Part shown: in pieces, positions 1 to 7,147 of the stretch
Layout of the letters: every line of letters starts with the position of its first letter
Numbering within the stretch: position 1 is the stretch's first letter
From: Candidatus Tokpelaia hoelldoblerii
GTDB taxonomy: Bacteria; Pseudomonadota; Alphaproteobacteria; Rhizobiales; Rhizobiaceae
DNA length: 64,000 bases
Direction of reading: 5' to 3'
Assembly: GCA_002005325.1 (NCBI GenBank)
Contig: CP017315.1
Coordinates: 124,001 to 188,000 of the forward strand
Notes under the pieces: model-generated
Databases searched by the model: none
Told to the model about the DNA's origin: nothing
The model's input: the letters and a program-made list of their open reading frames with translations, nothing else
Translations under genes and position numbers: made by a program

Positions 1-533
1 AAAAAATCATCAACAGGCAGAAGAATGTGTTCTGTTTCCTGAAGAAGCTGATTGGCCATGCCGCGTGAAACAATATAAGCGCCGGTGCAAAGATGCGTGC
101 TTTTCAGAGGGGCGATTTTCAAATCATTGTCTATCATGCGTGAGGCGCCGAGCCATATTTTACGGTTAAACCGCCTGTGCGTTTCAAGTTTGATGATATG
201 TGTGTCCCGTGGTATCCAGTCTGTCTTGTGCAGCAAAAGCCGCGCGCGTGATGAAAGCACAATGTCATCTTCAAAAACCGCTGCATAAGGTGCGCTGCCT
301 TCAGCAATTTTTTGCCAGACAAGCCGGTGACTCAGGAAACAGGCAACTTCTCCCATAATCAGCGGGCGGATATAATTTTGCCCGATGGTGAGTTTTTGAT
401 ATGTCTCTTCGTCCATAAATTTTGCATCAAAAGCGGCAATTCGCGTCAGTTCAAGCCCCTGTGCCTGAAACTGTGCGGTCACCGCTGCAAGCCGCTCGGG
501 TGAGCGGTCAAGATTGATAACATAAAGTTTCAT
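1..533 (-). CDS. Glycosyltransferase family 25 protein, 3' part outside window
   Basis: The reading frame starts at the ATG complementary to 531-533 and is still open at base 1, so the C-terminus lies outside the window. The N-terminus (MKLYVINLDRSPERL) is the usual opening of family-25 glycosyltransferases, which add sugars to lipooligosaccharide. The segment CFLSHRLVWQKI and the acidic motif FEDDIVLS follow in the expected order. About 177 residues are visible. The next gene upstream on the same strand is a close paralogue, and even the leader sequences are alike, so this is a tandem duplication. The role in surface glycan assembly is inferred from the family; the sugar and acceptor cannot be told. 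Confidence 0.85.
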   Translation of the reverse strand, partial: MKLYVINLDRSPERLAAVTAQFQAQGLELTRIAAFDAKFMDEETYQKLTIGQNYIRPLIMGEVACFLSHRLVWQKIAEGSAPYAAVFEDDIVLSSRARLLLHKTDWIPRDTHIIKLETHRRFNRKIWLGASRMIDNDLKIAPLKSTHLCTGAYIVSRGMANQLLQETEHILLPVDDF

Positions 534-623
534 AAAGAAAGCTGCCGCTTTTAAGAATAAGAAATGATTCTGCTTATATAAGATAAAAGCGGTGGCGAAA
601 ATATGATTTTTGTCTTTATCCTG

Positions 624-1373
624 TCAGAAAGCGGCAAAGGGAATGCGTTTCCAGCATTCATCTGTGGTGAGATTGATGCGCAGCCCCCATAGCCCGCGCG
701 CGCTGTTTGTGCCGAGACGGCGCAATTCACGCGGGATTTTCTGCCGCATGGACAGGGCAGATCCGGGTTTACCCTGCAGCGAACCGGTCGCGCCCGCCTG
801 CAGGACAATCGCACGGTCAAGCTGGTAAAGAACAAGACTTTGTGCCGGTTCATAATTGAAATTGAACAGGAAATGATCAAGCGGCAGGCTGATCTGGCTG
901 CTTGCTTGAAAAAGCTGCGTGGCGGCCCGTCGGGAAATAATATAGCCTGCCGATAAAATATGGGTGCTTTTCAGCCGGGCGATGCTGAAAGTGCTGTCAA
1001 GTTTTAGCGGTGCGCCAAGCCAGACTTTTTTTCTCTGGGTCTCGATTTTGACGATGTCAGCGTCCGGCGGGATCCAGCCCCATTGCTCAAGAAAACGGCT
1101 GGCATGAGGGGAGAGCAGCGCATCATCCTCAAAGATAGCGGCGTAAGGAGCAGTGTCTGCAGCGATTTTCTGCCATAACAGACGGTGACTTAAAAAACAG
1201 GCAATTTCACCTTTGGACAAAAGCAGGTGAGACGGCTGCCAGGCGCTGTCACTGATAGTTATGGAATCAACGGCCATCTGCCGGGTGAACTCCAGTTCCT
1301 GCGCCTGAAACTGCGCGGTTATGGCTGCAAGCCGTTCCTGTGCGCGATCGAGATTGATAACATAGGATTTCAT
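624..1373 (-). CDS. Glycosyltransferase family 25 (LPS biosynthesis type)
   Basis: 249 residues, the usual length for the family. It opens with MKSYVINLDRAQERL, has CFLSHRLLWQKI and the acidic motif FEDDALLS near residues 80-87, and a KSTHILSAGYIISRRA segment near 135-150. Family-25 enzymes act in the cytoplasm on lipooligosaccharide precursors. It is co-oriented with the paralogue that ends at the window start, separated by 90 bases. The two proteins share most of their N-terminal halves, and the roughly 55 bases upstream of each start codon are also similar, including an AT-rich TTATATA stretch, so the duplication carried the promoter. Donor and acceptor specificity are unknown. Confidence 0.88.
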   Translation of the reverse strand: MKSYVINLDRAQERLAAITAQFQAQELEFTRQMAVDSITISDSAWQPSHLLLSKGEIACFLSHRLLWQKIAADTAPYAAIFEDDALLSPHASRFLEQWGWIPPDADIVKIETQRKKVWLGAPLKLDSTFSIARLKSTHILSAGYIISRRAATQLFQASSQISLPLDHFLFNFNYEPAQSLVLYQLDRAIVLQAGATGSLQGKPGSALSMRQKIPRELRRLGTNSARGLWGLRINLTTDECWKRIPFAAF

Positions 1374-1447
1374 GAAAAAGGCTGCCGTTTTCAGTGTAGG
1401 GAATCATTCTGTTTATATAGAAGTGCAAAAGGGTTTTTACAGAAGAA

Positions 1448-1487
1448 AGCACCCGGGGGATTCCTGTTTTATAAAGGACAGGGTGCT
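1448..1487 (-). terminator. Possible terminator after the TIGR02186 gene
   Basis: An imperfect inverted repeat pairs AGCACC (1448-1453) with GGTGCT (1482-1487), with an inner CCTGT/ACAGG pairing. On the minus strand it lies just downstream of the TIGR02186 gene and is followed by TTTCTTCT. Intrinsic termination is plausible, but the stem is interrupted. Confidence 0.45.
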
Positions 1488-1512
1488 GTCATTCCAGCCT
1501 GTAAGTTTCTCT

Positions 1513-2307
1513 CTAGTCGCGGCGCCACAGCAGCCGTCCGGCAAAGCCGGTCAGGATGGCGAGCAATACCGCCGCCATGCCATACCAGAAGCTGTGGCGC
1601 CGCGCGGTGCGCACAATGGTATAAGCCAGATGTTCCTTGCGGATTTCAAGCCGTGTCGAGGCCTGGTTGAGAAAGACGCCATCGCGGAAGAGATAGGCGG
1701 TGATAGTATATTGGCCGGTGGGAATATTGGCCGGCAACCGGAAAGGCGCGCGGAACAGCGTCGGCGCGCCATAGGTGATTTTACCGGTCCATTCTGAATA
1801 AAGGTTTTGCCGCTCCTTCAGCCGGACAAGTTCTGCCCGGAAAGCCGCGGCCTTGTCTGCATCCGGGGTGTCAGCGCGCAAAAGCAGGTTATCAAGGCCA
1901 AGCCCAAGCCGGCGGTAGGTGTCGCGTGTGGTGATATCGCGCAACTCACCGGTGGAGGTGAGGGCGTAATAAACCGGTACGGACGGAAATGTCAGGGAAT
2001 CGGCATTGATCCACATGCCGGCACGGCGTTTTTTCTGCCGCATCACCATGGTTGCGGTTGTCCCTTCCATGGTTACAATAATATCATAGCGCCTTTCCAG
2101 GCGCACCAGTGTATCACTGTTTTCCAGAACGCCGAAGACAACAAAATCAATGCCGGCGAAATTGGTGCCGATCACCACCTGATCGGTGCTTACCGCAATC
2201 TGTACGGTTTCCTGCGCGGGGGGATTGTCCTGTGCATGCGCCTGCAGCGGCAGCAGGCCGGAGCAGCAGGCGAGAAAGGCGAGAGACAGGTGCGCAAACA
2301 ACCGCAT
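1513..2307 (-). CDS. TIGR02186 family periplasmic protein with C-terminal anchor
   Basis: 264 residues. The N-terminus is a signal peptide (LSLAFLACCSGLLPLQAHAQ, residues 8-27). A beta-rich domain follows, and one hydrophobic helix near residues 238-257 ends in an RLLWRRD tail, so the protein is probably anchored with most of it in the periplasm. I recognise it as TIGR02186, a family with no assigned function that is found next to TauE/SafE-type permeases in alphaproteobacteria. That is the arrangement here: it starts only 4 bases after the permease stop. A joint role in export or handling of a sulfur compound is inferred from this pairing only. Confidence 0.8.
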   Translation of the reverse strand: MRLFAHLSLAFLACCSGLLPLQAHAQDNPPAQETVQIAVSTDQVVIGTNFAGIDFVVFGVLENSDTLVRLERRYDIIVTMEGTTATMVMRQKKRRAGMWINADSLTFPSVPVYYALTSTGELRDITTRDTYRRLGLGLDNLLLRADTPDADKAAAFRAELVRLKERQNLYSEWTGKITYGAPTLFRAPFRLPANIPTGQYTITAYLFRDGVFLNQASTRLEIRKEHLAYTIVRTARRHSFWYGMAAVLLAILTGFAGRLLWRRD

Positions 2308-2311
2308 GGGC

Positions 2312-3229
2312 TTACCCCGCCGGTGTCAGGGTGTAAAGTTCACCCGGGCGGATAAACAGCCGGAAGCCAAGCCACGCCGCCATGGCCAGAATGACCAGCG
2401 CCAGCAGAATGCGCAATTGCTCGCCGCGCAGTTTTGCTCCGGCGCGCGTGCCGTATTGTGCGCCGATAACCCCGCCCGCCATGAGCAGCATCGCCAGCAC
2501 AATATCAACCGACTGGTTGGTGACTGACTGCATCACGGTGGTGAAGGCGGAAACAAAAGTGATCTGAAACAGGGATGTGCCGACAACAACATTGGTCGGC
2601 ACCTGCAGAATATAGATCAGCGCCGGCACCATGATAAAGCCGCCGCCCACCCCCATGATGGAAGAAAGCAGGCCGATGACAAAACCGATGACCAGGACAG
2701 GGATGACACTGACATAAAGCTTTGAGGTGCGGAAGCGCACTTTGAACGGCAGACGGTGAATCCGCCGGTGATGTCCGGGGCGGCGGACGGGCAGGGGCGC
2801 GCCTTCACGCCGGTGGCGGATGGCGCGGGTGCTTTCAATGGCCATCATCAGGCCGATAGAACCAAGCAGCACCACATAAAGCAGGGAGATAATCAGATCG
2901 AGCTGGCCGATATTCTGCAACAGCGAGAACAGCCGCACACCGGCAAGAGAACCGATAATACCGGCAATGACCAGAAAAACGCCGAGTTTGATATCAAGAG
3001 TGCGCCGCTTGAAATGGGCAAGCGCGCCGGTGACGGAAGAAGCGATAACCTGATTGGCGCCGGTACCGACAGCAATTGCCGGCGGGATATTGTAAAACAT
3101 CAACAGCGGCGTGACCAGAAAACCGCCGCCGACCCCGAGCATGCCGGAAAAAAATCCCACCACTGCCCCGATGCCGAACAGCACAATCACATTGAGGGAC
3201 ATTTCAGCAATGGGAAGATAAATGCTCAC
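2312..3229 (-). CDS. Sulfite exporter TauE/SafE family (TSUP) permease
   Basis: 305 residues with about eight hydrophobic helices. It shows the two inverted halves typical of TSUP proteins, each opening with a glycine-rich motif: SGMLGVGGGFLVTPLLMF near residue 28 and SIMGVGGGFIMVPALIY near residue 190. TSUP members move sulfite, sulfoacetate or related organosulfur anions across the inner membrane; the substrate here is unknown. A charged cytoplasmic loop of about 40 residues (RHRREGAPLPVRRPGHHRR and onward) separates the halves. It forms a two-gene operon with the downstream TIGR02186 gene. Confidence 0.88.
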   Translation of the reverse strand: MSIYLPIAEMSLNVIVLFGIGAVVGFFSGMLGVGGGFLVTPLLMFYNIPPAIAVGTGANQVIASSVTGALAHFKRRTLDIKLGVFLVIAGIIGSLAGVRLFSLLQNIGQLDLIISLLYVVLLGSIGLMMAIESTRAIRHRREGAPLPVRRPGHHRRIHRLPFKVRFRTSKLYVSVIPVLVIGFVIGLLSSIMGVGGGFIMVPALIYILQVPTNVVVGTSLFQITFVSAFTTVMQSVTNQSVDIVLAMLLMAGGVIGAQYGTRAGAKLRGEQLRILLALVILAMAAWLGFRLFIRPGELYTLTPAG

Positions 3230-3262
3230 TTGTTTTCAGGCCGCGTTTAAACAAAAGGGTGG

Positions 3263-3350
3263 TTGACCGGTAATCTGTATTGACACTTAATAGTATTAGA
3301 GTGAAAAAAAGATAAAAATACAAGCTTTTTCCTCGGTAAAAATGCCGAGG
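3263..3350 (+). promoter_or_regulatory. putA upstream region: candidate promoter and leader hairpin
   Basis: TTGACC at 3263-3268 and CTTAAT at 3286-3291, spaced 17 bases, form a weak sigma-70-like promoter; a second TTGACA lies at 3280. A perfect 6-bp hairpin, CCTCGG (3331-3336) with CCGAGG (3345-3350), sits 32 bases before the putA start and is followed by CTGTTTTCTG, so it could act as a leader hairpin or attenuator. No Lrp-type putR regulator gene is adjacent. Confidence 0.4.
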
Positions 3351-3381
3351 CTGTTTTCTGTCCTGCGCCTGGGAGGTTTCA

Positions 3382-6300
3382 ATGAAAAAAGCACCTGATT
3401 TTGTCGCACCTTTTACAAATTTTGCGCCGCCTGTCAGCAAGCGGGGCGCTCTGCGGCAGGCGATCACGGCAGCCTGTCGCAGGCCGGAAAAAGACTGCCT
3501 GCCGCCACTGCTTGCAGCGGCGACGTTTGACATGCCGCTGAAAGCGGCTGTGGCTGCCACTGCGCGCACTCTGGTTGAAGGATTGCGCACCGCGCCGCAA
3601 ACCGGCGGTGTTGCCGCCCTGGTACAGGAATATGCGTTGTCGAGCGGGGAAGGTGTGGCATTGATGTGCCTGGCGGAAGCCTTGCTGCGCATTCCTGATA
3701 CAGCCACGCGCGACGCGCTCATCCGCGACAAGGTGGCGGGCGGCGACTGGAAAGCGCATCTCGGCGGCGGGCGGCCGTTATTTGTCAGTGCCGCCACCTG
3801 GGGGCTGCTGGTGACAGGCAAACTTGTCAACACTATGGATAAGGAAGGCCTTGGCGCCTCTTTGAAACAGGTGGTCGCACGCTGTGGCGAGCCGGTGATC
3901 CGCAAGTCGATGGATATGGCCATGCGCATGATGGGAGAGCAATTCGTCCGCGGTGAAAATATTGACGAAGCATTGTCCCGCGCCAGAGCATGGGAAGAAA
4001 AAGGCTTCCGTTATTCTTATGATATGCTGGGCGAGGCAGCAATGACCGCCGCGGATGCCGCCCGCTACTATTGTGATTATGAGATGGCGATTCATGCGAT
4101 CGGGCAGGCCGCAGGCGGCAAGGGTGTTTATGAAGGCCCGGGCATTTCCATCAAGCTTTCCGCCCTGCATCCGCGTTATTCCCGCGCACAGGCCGACAGG
4201 GTGACGGGTGAATTGCTGCCCAGGGTCCGGCAACTGGCGCAATTGTGCAGGCAGTATGATATCGGTCTGAATATTGATGCCGAAGAAGCTGACCGGCTGG
4301 AACTGTCGCTCGATATTCTGGAAGCTTTATGTTTTGATGAGACACTTGCCGATTGGAACGGTATCGGTTTTGTTGTGCAGGCTTATGGCCGCCGCTGCCC
4401 GTTTGTGCTCGACTATGTCATTGATCTGGCGCGCCGCTCCGGACACCGGCTGATGGTGCGGCTGGTCAAGGGCGCTTATTGGGATGCTGAAATCAAGCGC
4501 GCCCAGATTGACGGGCTGGAAAGCTATCCGGTTTATACCCGCAAGGTCTATACGGATGTTTGCTATATCGCCTGCGCTAAAAAGCTTCTCGAGGCACCGG
4601 AGGCTGTTTTCCCGCAATTCGCCACCCACAATGCGCAGACGCTTGCCAGTATTTATCACATGGCGGGGCCGGATTATGACACGGGGAAATATGAGTTTCA
4701 ATGCCTGCATGGCATGGGCGAACCGCTCTACAGCCAGGTGGTGGGCGCGGATACGCTCAACCGTCCGGCGCGGGTTTATGCACCGGTCGGCACACATGAA
4801 ACGCTGCTGGCCTATCTGGTGCGCCGCCTGCTGGAAAATGGCGCGAACTCGTCTTTTGTCCACCGCATTGGCGATAAATCCGTAACCGTGGACGAGATCA
4901 TTGCTGATCCGGTTGATGTGGTGCGCGCCATGCCGGATATCGGCGCGCAGCATGAGGCGATTGTGAGCCCGCAGGCTTTGTTCGGTTCTGAACGGTTGAA
5001 CTCTGCCGGTTATGATTTGAGCAATGAAATGGTACTGGCTGCCTTGAGCAGGAATTTTGCCAAAAGTATGAAACAGAAATGGCGAGCGGGTAACACTAAA
5101 GGCAAAGCGCGCGCTGTGCGCAATCCGGCGGATAACCGTGATGTTGTCGGCAAGGTGGTTGAGGCAGGCGCGAAAGAAACGGCGGCAGCGGTAAAACGCG
5201 GCGTGAAAGCCGCTGCCGGATGGGCAAGGGTAACACCGGCAAAACGTGCGGCTCTGTTGGAAAAAGCCGCTGGCCTTATGCAGAAACACATGCCGGCACT
5301 TCTGGCCTTGACAGTGCGGGAAGCGGGCAAATCCATTCCCAACGGCATTGCTGAAGTGCGTGAGGCAATTGACTTTCTGCGTTTTTATGCAGCGCAGGCG
5401 CGTAAAAACCTGACAAAAAATCATCAGCCGCTTGGCGTTGTTGTTTGTATCAGCCCGTGGAATTTTCCACTGTCCATCTTCATTGGCCAGTTAAGCGCGG
5501 CGCTGGTGGCCGGTAATACGGTGCTGGCCAAACCGGCGGAAGAAACACCGCTGATTGCGGCCGAGGGCGTGCGCATTCTGCATGAAGCCGGTGTGCCGAA
5601 AGACGTGCTGCAACTGGTGGCGGGCGATGGTGCTGTCGGGGCGGCGCTGGTGGCGGCGGATGAAACCGCAGGTGTGATGTTCACCGGCTCGACGGATGTG
5701 GCACGGCTGATTCAGCATGAGCTGGCCGGACGCTTGTCAGCCGCGGGCAGGCCTGTGCCGCTGATTGCCGAAACCGGCGGGCAGAATGCCATGATTGTCG
5801 ATTCCTCGGCCTTGACTGAACAGGTGGTGGCCGATGTTGTAGCCTCTGCCTTTGACAGTGCGGGACAGCGCTGCTCAGCCCTGCGGGTGCTGTGCCTGCA
5901 GGAAGATATTGCCGAGCGCACCCTTGCCATGCTGAAAGGCGCCATGCAGGAATTGCGTGTGGGGCGGACAGATTTTATTCGTGTAGATGTCGGGCCGGTG
6001 ATCACAGTTGAGGCGCGCGATACTATCAGCAATCATATCGAAACCATGCGCGCGGCAGGCTATAAAATCGAGCAATTGCCGTTGGGAAAGGCAACGGCCC
6101 ATGGCACATTTGTCGCGCCGGCCATTATTGAGCTGGATTCGATCGCCGCCTTGAAACGGGAAGTGTTCGGGCCGGTCCTGCATATTGTGCGCTATCGGCG
6201 TGAGGAACTCGACACACTGATTGACGCTATCAACGCTACCGGTTACGGGCTGACCTTCGGCCTGCATACGCGCCTTGATGAGACTGTCGACCATGTCAGT

Positions 6301-7044
6301 GAACGGATCAAGGCCGGCAATATCTATGTCAACCGCAATATTATCGGTGCAGTTGTCGGCTCGCAGCCGTTTGGCGGGCGCGGCCTTTCCGGTACGGGGC
6401 CCAAAGCGGGCGGGGCGTTTTACCTTGGCCGTCTGGTGCAAAATCCGCCTGCGCCTGATTTGCCGGCTGTGAAGGGCGAAAACCGGCTGGCGGAAACCTT
6501 TGCCGCATGGCTGGAAAGCTGCGGACACAGGACGGAAGCGGCCTTTGCTCGTGATTGTGCCGCCCGCTCACGGCTGGGGCTGGATATTCATCTGCCCGGG
6601 CCGGTGGGGGAGGAAAACCGTTACAGCCTGCGCCCGCGCGGGAAAATCCTGCTGGCGCCCCGGACAGAGAGCGGGCTTTATCGCCTGCTGGCCGCCTGTT
6701 TTGCCTGCGGTAACAGGGCAGTCATTGATGCAGCCTGCGGTTTGCAAACAGCACTGGATGATTTGCCGCCGCTTTGCGGCAATTACGTTTCGTGGACAGA
6801 AAACCGGGTGGCGGACGCGCCCTTTGCCGGCGCTGTGATAGAAGGTGAAGAGACGCGGATAACAGATATTTTGCAAAATTTGAGCCAACTGCCCGGGCCG
6901 CTGATATTATCGCAGGCTGCAGGCACGCAACAGCTTAAAAAAGGCACGGCGGCCATTTGCCTTGACTGGCTGGTGGAAGAAGTCTCGCTTTCTTTCAACA
7001 CAGCCGCCGCCGGCGGCAATGCCAGCCTGATGGCGATCGGTTGA
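3382..7044 (+). CDS. putA: Bifunctional proline dehydrogenase / L-glutamate-gamma-semialdehyde dehydrogenase PutA
   Basis: 1220 residues. PutA oxidises proline to P5C with FAD and then to glutamate with NAD, channelling the intermediate. The proline dehydrogenase barrel spans about residues 150-480, with RLVKGAYWDAEIKRA and the signature RRLLENGANSSFVHRI. The aldehyde dehydrogenase domain spans about 560-1010, with ISPWNFPLSIF, FTGSTDVA, AETGGQNAM and catalytic Cys831 in GQRCSALR. A further ALDH-like C-terminal domain ends in the conserved PutA tail (NTAAAGGNASLMAIG). There is no ribbon-helix-helix DNA-binding domain at the N-terminus, so this is the long non-regulatory form. RBS GGGAGG precedes the ATG. 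It supports growth on proline as carbon and nitrogen source. Confidence 0.97.
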   Translation: MKKAPDFVAPFTNFAPPVSKRGALRQAITAACRRPEKDCLPPLLAAATFDMPLKAAVAATARTLVEGLRTAPQTGGVAALVQEYALSSGEGVALMCLAEALLRIPDTATRDALIRDKVAGGDWKAHLGGGRPLFVSAATWGLLVTGKLVNTMDKEGLGASLKQVVARCGEPVIRKSMDMAMRMMGEQFVRGENIDEALSRARAWEEKGFRYSYDMLGEAAMTAADAARYYCDYEMAIHAIGQAAGGKGVYEGPGISIKLSALHPRYSRAQADRVTGELLPRVRQLAQLCRQYDIGLNIDAEEADRLELSLDILEALCFDETLADWNGIGFVVQAYGRRCPFVLDYVIDLARRSGHRLMVRLVKGAYWDAEIKRAQIDGLESYPVYTRKVYTDVCYIACAKKLLEAPEAVFPQFATHNAQTLASIYHMAGPDYDTGKYEFQCLHGMGEPLYSQVVGADTLNRPARVYAPVGTHETLLAYLVRRLLENGANSSFVHRIGDKSVTVDEIIADPVDVVRAMPDIGAQHEAIVSPQALFGSERLNSAGYDLSNEMVLAALSRNFAKSMKQKWRAGNTKGKARAVRNPADNRDVVGKVVEAGAKETAAAVKRGVKAAAGWARVTPAKRAALLEKAAGLMQKHMPALLALTVREAGKSIPNGIAEVREAIDFLRFYAAQARKNLTKNHQPLGVVVCISPWNFPLSIFIGQLSAALVAGNTVLAKPAEETPLIAAEGVRILHEAGVPKDVLQLVAGDGAVGAALVAADETAGVMFTGSTDVARLIQHELAGRLSAAGRPVPLIAETGGQNAMIVDSSALTEQVVADVVASAFDSAGQRCSALRVLCLQEDIAERTLAMLKGAMQELRVGRTDFIRVDVGPVITVEARDTISNHIETMRAAGYKIEQLPLGKATAHGTFVAPAIIELDSIAALKREVFGPVLHIVRYRREELDTLIDAINATGYGLTFGLHTRLDETVDHVSERIKAGNIYVNRNIIGAVVGSQPFGGRGLSGTGPKAGGAFYLGRLVQNPPAPDLPAVKGENRLAETFAAWLESCGHRTEAAFARDCAARSRLGLDIHLPGPVGEENRYSLRPRGKILLAPRTESGLYRLLAACFACGNRAVIDAACGLQTALDDLPPLCGNYVSWTENRVADAPFAGAVIEGEETRITDILQNLSQLPGPLILSQAAGTQQLKKGTAAICLDWLVEEVSLSFNTAAAGGNASLMAIG

Positions 7045-7147
7045 CCGCTTTCATCTGGATATGGCAAAGGGTTTTGTTAACCTTCCTGTTTTATAGTCGG
7101 GTTGATTATCGTTGGTATGGCGGAAAAGAAAAACGCCGGAATTATGA

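Noticed and set aside
4327..5424. Open frame antisense to putA (365 codons)
   Set aside because: Shadow of a GC-rich coding region; no start signal and no homology pattern.
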